From Enterovibrio baiacu (GTDB lineage: Bacteria; Pseudomonadota; Gammaproteobacteria; Enterobacterales; Vibrionaceae): a DNA stretch of 64,000 nt. The number at the start of each line of letters is the position of its first letter. The stretch's first letter is position 1. Shown here one piece after another: positions 7,635 to 16,619 of this stretch. A program made the translations under genes and the position numbers. The DNA lies in assembly GCF_004120195.1 (NCBI RefSeq), contig NZ_SCHN01000009.1, positions 236,601 to 300,600 of the forward strand, read 5' to 3'. The notes under the pieces are model-generated. The model was not told the DNA's origin, made no database searches, and saw nothing but the letters and a program-made list of their open reading frames with translations.

Positions 7635-8864
7635 TCACACGTCGCGATTTGACCGTATTGACAGTCTTTCTTGGCTGTATCGTTGCGCTTCCTTTTCTAA
7701 TTTATCCCCATGCGCCAACACGTAAAGCGCTTCACAACGCTGTTGGTGAATGCGTTCGTCATGGTGCTGTTGAATGTGCAAGCGGGCTAAGCGGCCCAAC
7801 TGCATGCGCTGTGACACATTGCTAAAGAGCTGAAGCAAACGATCGTACGTCTGTTGCCCTTGCGCCGTGCTTGAGGAGAGTACCGGTGGCGCTTTGCTTT
7901 GACTCAAAGGGTGAACGTTTGGGTTGGCGAGCAAAATCGGCAGCCCCATCGACATGGCTTCCAAGGTTTTCGATGGGAAGGCGTATTTGCGGTGCAAGCT
8001 GGCGTAGCAATCTACGCGTGTATTGAATTGGTAGCTATCCGTGAGCAAACCACAAAAACGAATGGCGTCGTCTGGCAGCGATAAACGGTCAACGCACTGG
8101 CGATAGGCGTGCAAGTGTCGGCTGTTTCCCGACACCAAGAGTATGGCGTGATTCGCGAATTCCTCGTCGAGATCTCGCGCTTTCGCAAACGCTTCAAAGA
8201 AGGTTTCAACGTCCTGCAGTTCGGCGTCGCAGATTGATGTGCCAATGACAAATTTATCATTCGGCACGGGCGCTGTGCCAATCATGCACTCTTTTTTGTT
8301 AACCTCTAGCTGCCTCAAAGGCGGGCGCAACCGCTGGCTGTTTATGCCGAAGCGGATCAGCTTCACCTTGCTTTGTTCCACTTGGGTGTGTTGAAGCAGC
8401 CACTGCTCGCTTTCATCTGAGGTTGTAACAATGAAATGCGTTGAAGGAGAAAGCAGGCGGTAGCGCCATTGTTCAACAAGGAGTGAAAGCCCTTCTGACG
8501 CGCTTGGGCTGGCGAGCTGCGTATGCAGGCGCAGCGGCGTAGCGTGTTGGTAAGCAAACCATTGGATCGCCATGGTGTTGTCGCCATAGGTGTGGCAAAT
8601 GTCGGGTCGAAGCAAGGCTATCACGCGGCGGCATTCTTTGAGACCACCGAAATTCAGTAAGCCTTTTGGGTTGAGTTCAATGCAGCTGGTGTTAGGCGGA
8701 AAGCGCACGTTGAGCCCTGGCTGCTTCTTGAGCACCACTAAGGTATGTTCATACGCATCACTGCTGAATAGGCGAATGACATTAAACACCTGACGGTTCT
8801 GTTCTGCATCGGCGAGGTTATCGACGAAATGGCAGATATGCAGGGGAGCCGTTCGATTCATCAT
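7635..8864 (-). CDS. Glycosyltransferase, GT4-like (GT-B fold)
   Basis: A 409-residue soluble protein with the two-domain layout of GT-B glycosyltransferases. The N-terminal part begins with LHICHFVDNLADAEQ and contains a cytoplasmic sugar-acceptor domain. The C-terminal part has VIGTSICDAELQDVETFFEAFAKA, then FCGLLTD and the donor-site region with YAFPSKTLEAMSMGLPILLAN, where the PSKTLEAMS segment replaces the usual E-x7-E motif of GT4 enzymes. The C-terminal tail is rich in Gln, His and Arg. The substrate is probably a nucleotide sugar used for a surface glycan, but no other glycan biosynthesis genes flank it. It faces the repeat element, which abuts its 3' end. Confidence 0.8.
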   Translation of the reverse strand: MMNRTAPLHICHFVDNLADAEQNRQVFNVIRLFSSDAYEHTLVVLKKQPGLNVRFPPNTSCIELNPKGLLNFGGLKECRRVIALLRPDICHTYGDNTMAIQWFAYQHATPLRLHTQLASPSASEGLSLLVEQWRYRLLSPSTHFIVTTSDESEQWLLQHTQVEQSKVKLIRFGINSQRLRPPLRQLEVNKKECMIGTAPVPNDKFVIGTSICDAELQDVETFFEAFAKARDLDEEFANHAILLVSGNSRHLHAYRQCVDRLSLPDDAIRFCGLLTDSYQFNTRVDCYASLHRKYAFPSKTLEAMSMGLPILLANPNVHPLSQSKAPPVLSSSTAQGQQTYDRLLQLFSNVSQRMQLGRLARLHIQQHHDERIHQQRCEALYVLAHGDKLEKEAQRYSQERLSIRSNRDV

Positions 8865-9160
8865 CTTGTGCTCAACACGTTCAAAGACGCTACTTCCATG
8901 AAACCACCTTCAAGACATGATCTTAAAGAACCTATGCGTATACTGGCATAGCCAATAGGTGAGAAGTTTCTGATTTAAGAGACAAACCAACAGAAAACTG
9001 GGCGGATTAGCCGCGGGCTTGTTGGCGGCTTTGTTGGCGGCTTTGTTTGCGGAACGGGGGGATTGAAAGGCCGCCTAGCAAGAGGCGCTTTTATCTGCTC
9101 AATACAGACATGGAGTCTCTTGATGCGTGAAGGCGAATTGAATCAGCCGGTTAAAACGAG
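8865..9160. other. Intergenic region with a short tandem repeat
   Basis: The region separates the glycosyltransferase from the cyclase; both lie on the minus strand. It should hold the glycosyltransferase promoter. Apart from the 12-bp tandem repeat at 9017-9051, I see no gene. Confidence 0.5.
9017..9051. repeat. 12-bp tandem repeat, three copies
   Basis: The unit GCTTTGTTGGCG occurs three times in a row, the first copy lacking one base and the last with one change (TTTGCG). It lies upstream of the glycosyltransferase gene. Confidence 0.7.
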
Positions 9161-9185
9161 AAAAGCGACGAAGTGCGTCGCTTTT
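9161..9185 (-). terminator. Intrinsic terminator of the cyclase gene
   Basis: AAAAGCGACG (9161-9170) pairs with CGTCGCTTTT (9176-9185) around a five-base loop. It lies 28 bases beyond the stop codon of the diguanylate cyclase gene on the minus strand. Confidence 0.8.
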
Positions 9186-9212
9186 AGAGAGGTGATTCCA
9201 CTAAGGCGAGGT

Positions 9213-11072
9213 TTAAGACTCGAACGCTTCTGAAGGAATGGGGGCCAAATCGAGCACTTTCACTTCTGCGCGATTGCGGCCTGCACGCTTGGCTTTATAG
9301 AGCCGTTGGTCAGCGGTTTCTAGCAGTTGATTCGGTTGGGTTGCACCATCTGGGGTACAGATAACACCGCCAATACTGACCGTGATGATCCCGCTATTTT
9401 TACTGCCTTGGTGTGAAATGCTTAAATCACGCACCGATTGACAAAGTTGCCACGCCACTTTCTTCGACTGTTCAAGATCAGCACCTCGTAGAAGAAATGC
9501 AAACTCTTCACCGCCAAATCGCGCGATCGTTGCATTGCTTGCTGTTGCCACCTGGTTCATGGCACGCGCTACGTAGGTCAACACTCGGTCGCCTTGCAGG
9601 TGTCCATAAATGTCGTTGTACGCTTTAAAGTGGTCGATATCGATCATCATGATGGTGATCGATGCGTTGTCATCGACGGCATCATACAGGGCGGTGTTCA
9701 TGATTCGGCGGAAAGGACGACGATTTAACAGGCGTGTCAGTTCGTCGGTTTCGGCCTCAACACGCAACCTTTCATTGGCGAGGATCAGCTCTTCTTGCAG
9801 CTCGGTCATGGCCACATGATCGCGCTCACGGATCGTTAATTCACTCAACATGGTGGCGAAACGTTTTAGTAGCAGGTCTTTGTTTTCATTCCAACGCAGC
9901 GAGCAGTGATTGTTGGTGGCGACCAACAAACCAAAACTCTTACGGCCATCGGTTAATGGGAACATGGCCAAACTGTGTATACCAACGCTTTCGAGGAACA
10001 GACGTTCAGTCACGGCGTGATCTGACATGCTATTGGTGTCGATGATCGCGGTGTCATGTACGTCCATTAACCAACGCTTGAGCTTATACATGTCGGTGAA
10101 ATCAATATCTGGCTCATCGCTCGACTCTGGGTATGAGGCGCGATATTGCACTTTGTCATAATCAAAGGCGAGCCAGAAGATATGGTCAGTTTCAAGCAGG
10201 GCCGCCATGCGTGACATGCTCGCACGCACATCGTTCTCGACATCGGTTTTGTGGCCTTTGAGTAAGCGGAGCGATAGGTCAGCCAGCAGTTTGTTGGCTT
10301 GGTTCTGCCAGTCTAACTCCAACGTTCTTGCATTCACTTCTTCTGCCAGCAAGGTTTTGTGCTGCTTTAACGTGCGCTCTTCTAGCTTCTTCTCAATGAA
10401 GTCGGCACGAACACGTTGATAAAGCGCTTGCACGGAATTAGACACTTGGCCGATCTCATCTTCACACTTGATCAGTGCGTCTGGCAGAACGAACTTCCCA
10501 ACCTTGGCTAAGTCTATTTTATCGACGTGCTCCGCCAGCGATTTCATTCGGCTGGTGAAGGTGCGCTGCACAATGAACAACAGCAACAGCGCGATCACAA
10601 AGGCTTCGAGCAGGTAGATCATTGCCACGGAGCTTGCGCTTGTAATAGCCGATGACTCGATGGCATCCAGATCTAAATAGACTTCAATAAAGCCCGCGTT
10701 CTTTGTGCCATCACTGATGCTGAAACGCGAAAAATAGGCTTCAGCAAGCGGCGCATCTTCAGGGTAAGCCCAACGTTGTGTGCCGGTTGCACTGACCAGA
10801 AGGGCATTTTTCACATACGGCATGCCCGCGAGGCTTTTTAGCTGCTGGGTTAAAAGTTCGTTGTCTTGTTTGCTGATGGCATAGTTCAACACGGAGATGG
10901 TGCTGCCAATGCGCTTTTCTAGTGAAGATTTTGTCCAATCGACCGTGTGCGAGTAGTTGATACCTACTTGAACACTCATTGAAAGCACCGCAAAAATGAG
11001 GCTCAGGCCTAATACAAGAACGGTCAGTTGTGTTTGTATGCTTCGGCGTAATTTGAATAACTTTTTCAGCAT
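9213..11072 (-). CDS. Membrane-bound diguanylate cyclase with GAF and GGDEF domains
   Basis: The 619-residue protein has a membrane segment near residues 16-36, a periplasmic sensor region to about 140, a second membrane segment (about 147-170), a HAMP-like linker and coiled coil (about 170-260), a GAF domain (about 265-420) and a GGDEF domain (about 450-605). The active-site loop is ARFGGEEF (GGEEF at 520-524) with DIDHFKAYND upstream, so it should make c-di-GMP. The inhibitory RxxD site that normally lies five residues before GGEEF is ASNA, so product inhibition at that site is not expected. Its ATG overlaps the stop of an upstream broken frame by seven bases, which hints at a former two-gene operon. 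Confidence 0.93.
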   Translation of the reverse strand: MLKKLFKLRRSIQTQLTVLVLGLSLIFAVLSMSVQVGINYSHTVDWTKSSLEKRIGSTISVLNYAISKQDNELLTQQLKSLAGMPYVKNALLVSATGTQRWAYPEDAPLAEAYFSRFSISDGTKNAGFIEVYLDLDAIESSAITSASSVAMIYLLEAFVIALLLLFIVQRTFTSRMKSLAEHVDKIDLAKVGKFVLPDALIKCEDEIGQVSNSVQALYQRVRADFIEKKLEERTLKQHKTLLAEEVNARTLELDWQNQANKLLADLSLRLLKGHKTDVENDVRASMSRMAALLETDHIFWLAFDYDKVQYRASYPESSDEPDIDFTDMYKLKRWLMDVHDTAIIDTNSMSDHAVTERLFLESVGIHSLAMFPLTDGRKSFGLLVATNNHCSLRWNENKDLLLKRFATMLSELTIRERDHVAMTELQEELILANERLRVEAETDELTRLLNRRPFRRIMNTALYDAVDDNASITIMMIDIDHFKAYNDIYGHLQGDRVLTYVARAMNQVATASNATIARFGGEEFAFLLRGADLEQSKKVAWQLCQSVRDLSISHQGSKNSGIITVSIGGVICTPDGATQPNQLLETADQRLYKAKRAGRNRAEVKVLDLAPIPSEAFES

Positions 11073-11476
11073 GCAAGGCTCTTAACGTATGGAGCAATGG
11101 CAGCTTGGTGCTGTGTATGCATCGCCATGGCTTTTTTCATGTTCTGGTGGTGGTCATACTGAGGCTGGGGTGGCCTTGCGTTCGCAAACACTGGCGCAAG
11201 AGTCACTACGTGATCTAAGACGCGGGTGAAGCACCTGAGAATGCTGAAAGCGTAGAGTATTAGCTCTAAGGTGTATGTGAATAAAAGACAGGGGCGTTGA
11301 AGCACGCCTTGGAGATCACATTCATTCACATCAAGCGTTGCGCGACGACGATCTGTTAGATGTTGGTTGCTTCGCTGATGTAATCCGGGGTGCATTGCGC
11401 TTTGCCAATGCCAGACGTCAGATTCAATCGGAGTAGCGATTGCACGACGTATTCCCCTGGAAAATGGTTTCGCCAT
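11066..11476 (-). pseudogene. Possible decayed gene upstream of the cyclase
   Basis: A reading frame of 136 codons begins at ATG 11476 with GGAG eight bases before it, and its stop overlaps the cyclase start (ATGCTGA). However, the amino-acid sequence looks like coding sequence only in patches: the best stretch after the start (GEYVVQSLLRLNLTSGIGKA) is in a shifted frame, and the end (LAPVFANARPPQPQYDHHQN) resembles a secretion signal followed by a small exported domain. I read this as a frameshifted or internally deleted gene once coupled to the cyclase. No family is recognised. It could also be a leader with no product. Confidence 0.3.
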
Positions 11477-11684
11477 CTTTTACTCCAAAGTACCGACAAA
11501 TCTTTCAGTAATTTACAGTCAGTCTTCAAAGTCTACCGCATTTTTAAGGCAGATCTTGTCTATAAAATCATTTAAAACGTGTCATGTGTATCGTTTGAGC
11601 AAATAAAACGCATTTACAGCGAAAATGTTATTCTTATGTTGGCATATGTTTGGCGCGGACTTTCGCGACTGTTTCGAAGATGAA

Positions 11685-11852
11685 TTAGTCGTGATCAGTG
11701 GAGATGCATATTTGATGGCTGCCAATACTCCTATCACCGCCCATATCAAGGCAGGAATCAGGCTCGGTAAATTTTTGGAATTCGATGCCGAGTACAAACG
11801 CACCAATCACAAGCACAACAACGATAATCCATCGGAATATCTTTAATTTCAT
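11685..11852 (-). CDS. Small membrane-anchored protein, 55 residues
   Basis: The frame begins MKLKIFRWII and continues as one strong hydrophobic helix (VVVLVIGAFVLGIEF), followed by a short polar tail with two Cys (TEPDSCLDMGGD and HQICISTDHD). The pattern CLDMGG plus a second Cys a few residues on is common in small Vibrionaceae and Pseudomonas membrane proteins of unknown role. Positively charged residues before the helix suggest an inner-membrane N-in topology with the tail in the periplasm. The ribosome-binding site is weak (GGAAG about 12 bases upstream). Two longer frames overlapping it on either strand look like shadows. Nothing indicates its role. Confidence 0.6.
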   Translation of the reverse strand: MKLKIFRWIIVVVLVIGAFVLGIEFQKFTEPDSCLDMGGDRSIGSHQICISTDHD

Positions 11853-12312
11853 GTAGAATGCCGCTTCCCTGTCAATCCGACCCGTAATAATGGGTCGTGT
11901 TAATGTGCACGCTGATGTCGTGTCGCTGTGATGGCCATGCCTTGTTTTGTCAAAATGTTTGGTTTTAAGGCGTTAAAATGCAAGCCTCACGCGTGCGAGA
12001 AAAGATTCAGACCAGAGTAGTATCAATCCAATAAGTATATCTGACCAACAACATACCGTGTTTTTAATTTATTAGTGTATCAACTGAACAGACGAGCGTG
12101 TCATTGTTGGCGATTATTCCCGTTAATGAGATTTTTTCGGGGCTTAGCGCAGTCGATTCTGCTGGGTCATTAGACCCAAATTATCGAAATTGAAAGGATT
12201 GATGCCAATTAAAACAAGACTTTATTTAAGTGTGTTTCATGGCGAGCTTTGAATCTGTCTCTATACTCAGATCGTGTGTGCATCCAGTTTTCGTTGGAAA
12301 AGAGATACAAGT
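11853..12312. other. Intergenic region of about 460 bases
   Basis: This region lies between the divergent small membrane protein and the unknown protein at 12313, so it should carry both promoters. I see no gene, no strong stem-loop and no recognisable operator. Confidence 0.4.
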
Positions 12313-12657
12313 TTGAAAATCAAAAAACGAATCCGAAAAATGTTTCCGCTGGATTTTTATGGCGAAGATAGAGGGTGGCGTTTTGTTATTCGGGCATACA
12401 ACACAGCCGAAGTGTTTGATGCGCTGATGTGGCGTTCTTTTCTTTCTGTGCGCCGACAAGAGTTAAACCTTCTTCACCTTGCGATTGAAACCTTCCCTTA
12501 CCAGAGTGACTACTCCGAGGGGCGTGTTGCGGAAATCTCTGGCTCTCATGGCGCATTAATGCGCGTGAAGATGCTAGGGCCTGTTGTCGAGGTGAGTGCG
12601 TTGAATAAGGCCTATCACGATAAAGTGGCGTCTGAGGCAATGCTTTCCATCGCCTAA
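12313..12657 (+). CDS. Hypothetical basic protein
   Basis: This is a protein of about 114 residues with no recognised domain. TTG 12313 with AGAGA upstream is the most likely start; ATG 12340 (MFPLDFYGEDRGWRF) and GTG 12274 are alternatives. The sequence begins with a strongly basic stretch (KIKKRIRKMF) and contains RRQELNLLHLAIETFPYQSDY and a C-terminal part with ALMRVKMLGPVVEVSALNKAYH. It has no signal peptide or membrane helix. A bidirectional terminator lies 40 bases downstream, consistent with a single-gene transcript. Confidence 0.55.
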   Translation: MKIKKRIRKMFPLDFYGEDRGWRFVIRAYNTAEVFDALMWRSFLSVRRQELNLLHLAIETFPYQSDYSEGRVAEISGSHGALMRVKMLGPVVEVSALNKAYHDKVASEAMLSIA

Positions 12658-12698
12658 TGCTGGTAATACCGCGCATTGCTCGTGGTGTCTAGACAACG

Positions 12699-12734
12699 AA
12701 AAAGAGGTTGGACATTGTCCAACCTCTTTTTTTT
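12699..12734. terminator. Bidirectional intrinsic terminator
   Basis: AAAGAGGTTGGACA (12701-12714) pairs with TGTCCAACCTCTTT (12716-12729), followed by a T-run to 12734. It serves the unknown gene on the plus strand and arsJ on the minus strand. Confidence 0.88.
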
Positions 12735-12760
12735 AGAGAAAAACACGTCATGCGATGGGA

Positions 12761-13990
12761 TTACGAGGCGTGTGTCTTCGCCTCAATTTGGCGAGGAAGC
12801 CAATAGGAAACCACGCTGGCAGTTGTCAGCATGGCAGCCGAAATCCACAGACACGCTTCTAGGCCATAAGCTTGGTAGACCCAGCCTGAAAGCAAGGTGC
12901 CGAACAATCTACCCAAGGCATTCGCCATGTAATAGAAGCCAACATCCAGCGACGCGCCATCGCTGCGGGCATAACTCACGATGAGATAGCTGTGCAATGA
13001 CGAGTTGATTGCGAAGACGCCACCAAACACCAATAGGCCCACCACAATGGAGATTTCAGGTGCGAGAGAGTGGTTGAGCGCGATGGCAATCAAGGCCGGA
13101 ATAATGGCGAGGCCAGCCGCCCAATACATCGCTGAGCGACCATCTGGCGTCTTCCCTTGTGCTTTGCCTGTGATTTTTGGCGCAAAGCCCTGAACGATGC
13201 CATAGGCAATCACCCAAGCGGCAAGAAACCCTCCCACGTACCAGTGGTCCCAACCGAGTTGACTGGTTAAGAACACGGGAAGCGCAACCACAAACCACAC
13301 GTCACGCGCACCGAACAGAAACATTCTCGCAGCAGACAGCACGTTAACGGGCACGCTCTTCGAGAAAATCTGGGTGAACTTAGGTTTGCTTTTCGATGTG
13401 CCAAGTTCGGCTTTCAATGACAGTAAGCTGCTGATCCACACGACCAGAAGCATGGCGGCCATTGCTGCAACTGCCCCTTGGAAACCGAGTACCGACAGCA
13501 ATGCGCCACCCAGGAAGAAGCCAGCCCCTTTCAGTGCGTTCTTCGACCCTGTCAGTGCTGCTACCCATTTGTAGAGCGTGCCTTCGGCATTCTCAGGCAC
13601 CAGGGTTTTCACTGCGCTTTTCGCACTCATTTTGTTGAGATCTTTGGCGATGCCTGACAAGGCTTGCGCGGCCATCACCCAAGCAACGGTTAACATGCCC
13701 GCAGGTACCATGAGCATACCGAGCGCGACGATCTGCAAACCAAGGCCAATGTTCATGGTGCGGTTTAGGCCAATACGTGCCCCAAGCCAACCACCAACAA
13801 GGTTAGTGACAACACCAAAGAACTCGTAAAACAAAAACAGCATGGCGATTTCCAACGGGCTGTAACCCAGCGCGTTAAAATGCAGCACAACCAACATGCG
13901 CAATGCGCCGTCGGTCAGCGTGAATGCCCAGTAGTTGCCTGTAACAATGAGATACTGCTTTATCTCAGTGGAGAGTGAAGCGAATGGCAT
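12761..13990 (-). CDS. arsJ: Organoarsenical efflux MFS transporter ArsJ
   Basis: The 409-residue protein has about 12 membrane helices. The N-terminus (NYWAFTLTDGALRMLVVLHF then YSPLEIAMLFLFYEFFGVVTN) and the segment QALSGIAKDLNKMSAKSAVK are hallmarks of ArsJ. ArsJ exports 1-arseno-3-phosphoglycerate, which then breaks down to arsenate and 3-phosphoglycerate outside the cell, giving arsenate resistance. It is 24 bases downstream of a GAPDH gene on the same strand, the known partner that makes this product from arsenate and glyceraldehyde-3-phosphate. The pair is a transcription unit ending at the terminator at 12699-12734. The assignment is secure from both sequence and neighbour. Confidence 0.93.
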   Translation of the reverse strand: MPFASLSTEIKQYLIVTGNYWAFTLTDGALRMLVVLHFNALGYSPLEIAMLFLFYEFFGVVTNLVGGWLGARIGLNRTMNIGLGLQIVALGMLMVPAGMLTVAWVMAAQALSGIAKDLNKMSAKSAVKTLVPENAEGTLYKWVAALTGSKNALKGAGFFLGGALLSVLGFQGAVAAMAAMLLVVWISSLLSLKAELGTSKSKPKFTQIFSKSVPVNVLSAARMFLFGARDVWFVVALPVFLTSQLGWDHWYVGGFLAAWVIAYGIVQGFAPKITGKAQGKTPDGRSAMYWAAGLAIIPALIAIALNHSLAPEISIVVGLLVFGGVFAINSSLHSYLIVSYARSDGASLDVGFYYMANALGRLFGTLLSGWVYQAYGLEACLWISAAMLTTASVVSYWLPRQIEAKTHAS

Positions 13991-14014
13991 GGTGAAGTCT
14001 CTTCCCGTCTACGC

Positions 14015-15028
14015 TTATTTTGCTTTGTCTTGGCGGCCGACCATGAGTGCTAGCTCTGCAGTACGGTTCGCGTAGCCCCACTCGTTGTCATACCAAACGT
14101 ACAGTTTTACCTGTGTGCCGTTAATGACCATTGTGGACAGGGCATCAATGGTGCCTGAGCGCGGGTCTGTTTTGTAATCAATCGATACCAGCGGGCGCTC
14201 TTCGTAACCAAGAATGCCTTTCAGTTCGCTGTTTGTGGCGTCTTTCAAGAATGCGTTCACTTCTTCTTCCGTGGTGGCACGGCTGACTTCGAAGACGCAA
14301 TCGGTCAGTGAGGCGTTGGTAAGCGGAATACGAACAGCGTGGCCGTTCAGGCGACCTTTTAGCTCTGGGAAAATGTGGGTGATAGCCGTCGCTGAGCCTG
14401 TGGTCGTTGGGATCAATGAGGAACCGCATGCGCGTGCACGGCGCAGATCTTTGTGCGGCGCGTCGATGATGGTTTGTGTGTTGGTGATGTCATGAATGGT
14501 GGTCATTGAGCCGTGCACAATGCCGAGCTTCTCATGAATCACTTTAACCACAGGTGCAAGACAGTTGGTGGTACACGAGGCTGCCGTCACGATAGGATGG
14601 TTGTCTGCATCGTATTCATGGTGGTTAACACCCATCACAACGTTAAGTACGCCATCTTCTTTGACAGGGGCAGTAACAACAACGCGCTTCACACCTTGTT
14701 CTAGGTAGGCATTCAGTAGCGCTTTGGTTTTCATCTTACCAGACGCTTCAATTACGATATCGCAATCAGACCAATCAGTATCACCAATGGCACTGTTTTG
14801 TGTGCACTGAATGGAGTTCTCGCCAATCACCATGTTTTGTCCATCGGCAATGGCTTCATGTTCCCAACGGCCGTGAACGGAATCGAAGTTGATCAGATGG
14901 GCGAGGGTTGCAGCGTCGCCAGCAGGGTCATTAATGCGAATGAATTCGACATCCGCTTGGTTGAATGCTGCTCTGAACGTAAGGCGACCCATGCGGCCGA
15001 ATCCATTGATACCGATCTTAATTGTCAT
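14015..15028 (-). CDS. ArsJ-associated glyceraldehyde-3-phosphate dehydrogenase
   Basis: The protein (337 residues) is a full-length GAPDH with the nucleotide-binding motif [10 protein letters not shown], the catalytic Cys152 in ASCTTNC and the general-base His179 in TIHD. It is expected to use arsenate in place of phosphate, making 1-arseno-3-phosphoglycerate for export by ArsJ. Position directly ahead of arsJ, rather than in a glycolytic cluster, supports the arsenate role. The start ATG 15028 has AAGGA upstream. A long dyad at 15073-15114 sits 45-86 bases upstream of the start codon, in position to control the pair. Confidence 0.93.
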   Translation of the reverse strand: MTIKIGINGFGRMGRLTFRAAFNQADVEFIRINDPAGDAATLAHLINFDSVHGRWEHEAIADGQNMVIGENSIQCTQNSAIGDTDWSDCDIVIEASGKMKTKALLNAYLEQGVKRVVVTAPVKEDGVLNVVMGVNHHEYDADNHPIVTAASCTTNCLAPVVKVIHEKLGIVHGSMTTIHDITNTQTIIDAPHKDLRRARACGSSLIPTTTGSATAITHIFPELKGRLNGHAVRIPLTNASLTDCVFEVSRATTEEEVNAFLKDATNSELKGILGYEERPLVSIDYKTDPRSGTIDALSTMVINGTQVKLYVWYDNEWGYANRTAELALMVGRQDKAK

Positions 15029-15072
15029 TGCGTTTTCCTTCTTCGCTGAATGCGCAGTCTAAAGGTGCGGGA

Positions 15073-15114
15073 TTTACATATGGAAAATCATATATTCGTT
15101 TTTTCATATGTAAA
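15073..15114. promoter_or_regulatory. Dyad operator upstream of gapdh-arsJ (ArsR-type, inferred)
   Basis: TTTACATATG (15073-15082) and CATATGTAAA (15105-15114) are perfect inverted repeats around a 22-base spacer that itself contains CATATATTCG. AT-rich CATAT-type dyads are usual for ArsR/SmtB-family repressors of ars genes. No arsR gene is in the window. Confidence 0.6.
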
Positions 15115-15547
15115 GTGAAGTTTTAACGACAAAGGTAAAAAGAGCCTGTGTGGTGCTTCATCTTGGCATGTGCTGTCAGAAAATGCGTATGGTGTGTCGT
15201 CTAAATAATGCAATTCAAAGCAACACTCTCCATTCAAAGTAAAGATAAAGACCGCGATTACTTATCAGTTGCTGACAATTTCATTGTATTCATCGCATAA
15301 AACTTCATCATAATCGTAACAAAAGGTTTCCAGTTGCAACAAATAAACAATTTATTAACGTGTTCTCTACAGAGAATCTTCCAATAAATAAAGCAGTTAT
15401 GATTTTATAACCGCCTGATTTTGTATAAAAGTGTAACGTAAATGTAAATAATCACCCCTTAGCGGTCGGAACAGAAATGTGTAAAAATACGCTCCAGGTG
15501 AGCAAAGTTTGCTTAATGTTTTATTTAACTCTCATTTTGGAGTAGAA
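15115..15547. other. Intergenic region between divergent genes
   Basis: AT-rich region of about 430 bases with no gene. A perfect short dyad, AGCAAA-G-TTTGCT (15501-15513), lies 35 bases before the start of the membrane protein gene at 15548 and may bind a regulator. Confidence 0.45.
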
Positions 15548-15916
15548 ATGGCCTTCTTCTTGGTTGTTTTTCTGTCTGTTGTTGGCGGCATCCTCGCGGG
15601 TGAGCATGTCCATTCCTATATGGTTGGATTTTCTCTCGCAACGGTTGCTGTTGGGTGTTGTTATTGGCTGAGCTTCCGCCATACAAATTATCCACAATTG
15701 GCGCTGCTGCTTCTGATTTCAGGATTTGCAGTCAAAATGGGTATCACTGTATTCGGCGTGATGTGGAGCCTTGAGCGCGAATTGATCACATCACCTTTCG
15801 TCTTTGCTCTGTCGTACCTGTTCTTCTCTTTGGTCGCGACTTACGGCTACTTTAAGTACCGCGAATTTGTGCAAACCCGAATGGCGGCAGTGAAAGCGCG
15901 TTTGCAAACAACGTAA
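15548..15916 (+). CDS. Hypothetical inner-membrane protein with four helices
   Basis: ATG 15548 is preceded by GGAG five bases upstream. The 122-residue product is almost wholly hydrophobic, with four predicted membrane helices (about residues 1-17, 24-42, 50-72, 83-104) and a short basic C-terminal tail (KYREFVQTRMAAVKARLQ) that should lie in the cytoplasm. The size and helix pattern resemble AtpI/ATP-synthase I-like proteins, but I find no clear motif to name it, and no ATP synthase genes are near. A strong terminator follows at 15968, so it is a single-gene unit. Confidence 0.65.
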   Translation: MAFFLVVFLSVVGGILAGEHVHSYMVGFSLATVAVGCCYWLSFRHTNYPQLALLLLISGFAVKMGITVFGVMWSLERELITSPFVFALSYLFFSLVATYGYFKYREFVQTRMAAVKARLQTT

Positions 15917-15967
15917 ACACAATCAATCGTTAACGTGCGCATTTTGTTAACGTTCGCCTATAGTTAG

Positions 15968-15995
15968 AAAGGTGGCTTATTAGCCACCTTTTTTT
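15968..15995 (+). terminator. Intrinsic terminator
   Basis: AAAGGTGGCT (15968-15977) pairs with AGCCACCTTT (15982-15991) over a four-base loop, followed by a T tract. Confidence 0.9.
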
Positions 15996-16025
15996 GTGCC
16001 TAGTTTCTGACTTGCAAGGAATTAA

Positions 16026-16592
16026 ATGGGAAAAGAGCTTCATACTGAACGTCTGGTTTTACGGCGTTTTCAGGAAAAGGATCGAGAGCCTTTTGCTGCG
16101 ATGAACGCAGACCCGTTTGTCATGCGCTACTTTCCTGCCACGCTAACTCACAGCCAAAGTGACGACACCTTATTGCGTATCGCCAATAAGTGGGACGAAA
16201 CCGGGATTTCCTATTGGGCGGTCACCTTGAAATCGACAGGCGAATTGATCGGCACTGTCGGCATCAATTTCACTGATTATCAAGTGATGGGTGAATACGT
16301 GTATGAGATTGGTTGGCGTATCGCCTCGGCGTTTCACCGCCAAGGTTATGCCACAGAAGCAGCCAACGAAGTATTACGTGCTGGGTTCGAGGAAAGCCAA
16401 CTTCAACGCGTCGTGTCATTCACTGTGCTAGAAAACACGCCATCACAAGCGGTAATGAAAAAACTGGGTATGCGTGATACGCAATTTCAGTTTTTTCATC
16501 CCAGTATTGCTGCTAGCCATCCGCTTTCAGAGCACTGCCTTTACGAAATGACTTCACAGATGTGGCATAAACTGCACCGCACATCGGACTGA
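16026..16592 (+). CDS. GNAT acetyltransferase, RimJ/RimL-like
   Basis: The 188-residue protein opens with HTERLVLRRFQEKDREPFAAM, the standard start of RimJ/RimL-type acetyltransferases. The acetyl-CoA-binding loop is IASAFHRQGYATEAANEVL (about residues 98-116; the Q-x-x-G pattern is RQGYAT), and the C-terminal VVSFTVLENTPSQAVMKKLGM is the typical last strand and helix of this group. Members acetylate protein N-termini, aminoglycosides or small amines; the substrate here is unknown. AAGGA lies seven bases before the ATG. Confidence 0.9.
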   Translation: MGKELHTERLVLRRFQEKDREPFAAMNADPFVMRYFPATLTHSQSDDTLLRIANKWDETGISYWAVTLKSTGELIGTVGINFTDYQVMGEYVYEIGWRIASAFHRQGYATEAANEVLRAGFEESQLQRVVSFTVLENTPSQAVMKKLGMRDTQFQFFHPSIAASHPLSEHCLYEMTSQMWHKLHRTSD

Positions 16593-16619
16593 GTGGCGCG
16601 ATAAGCCTGAATGTAAGCA

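Noticed and set aside
11582-11806. Longer frames on both strands around the small membrane protein
   Set aside because: The 55-residue frame at 11685-11852 has the clear membrane-helix signature; the longer ones look like shadows.
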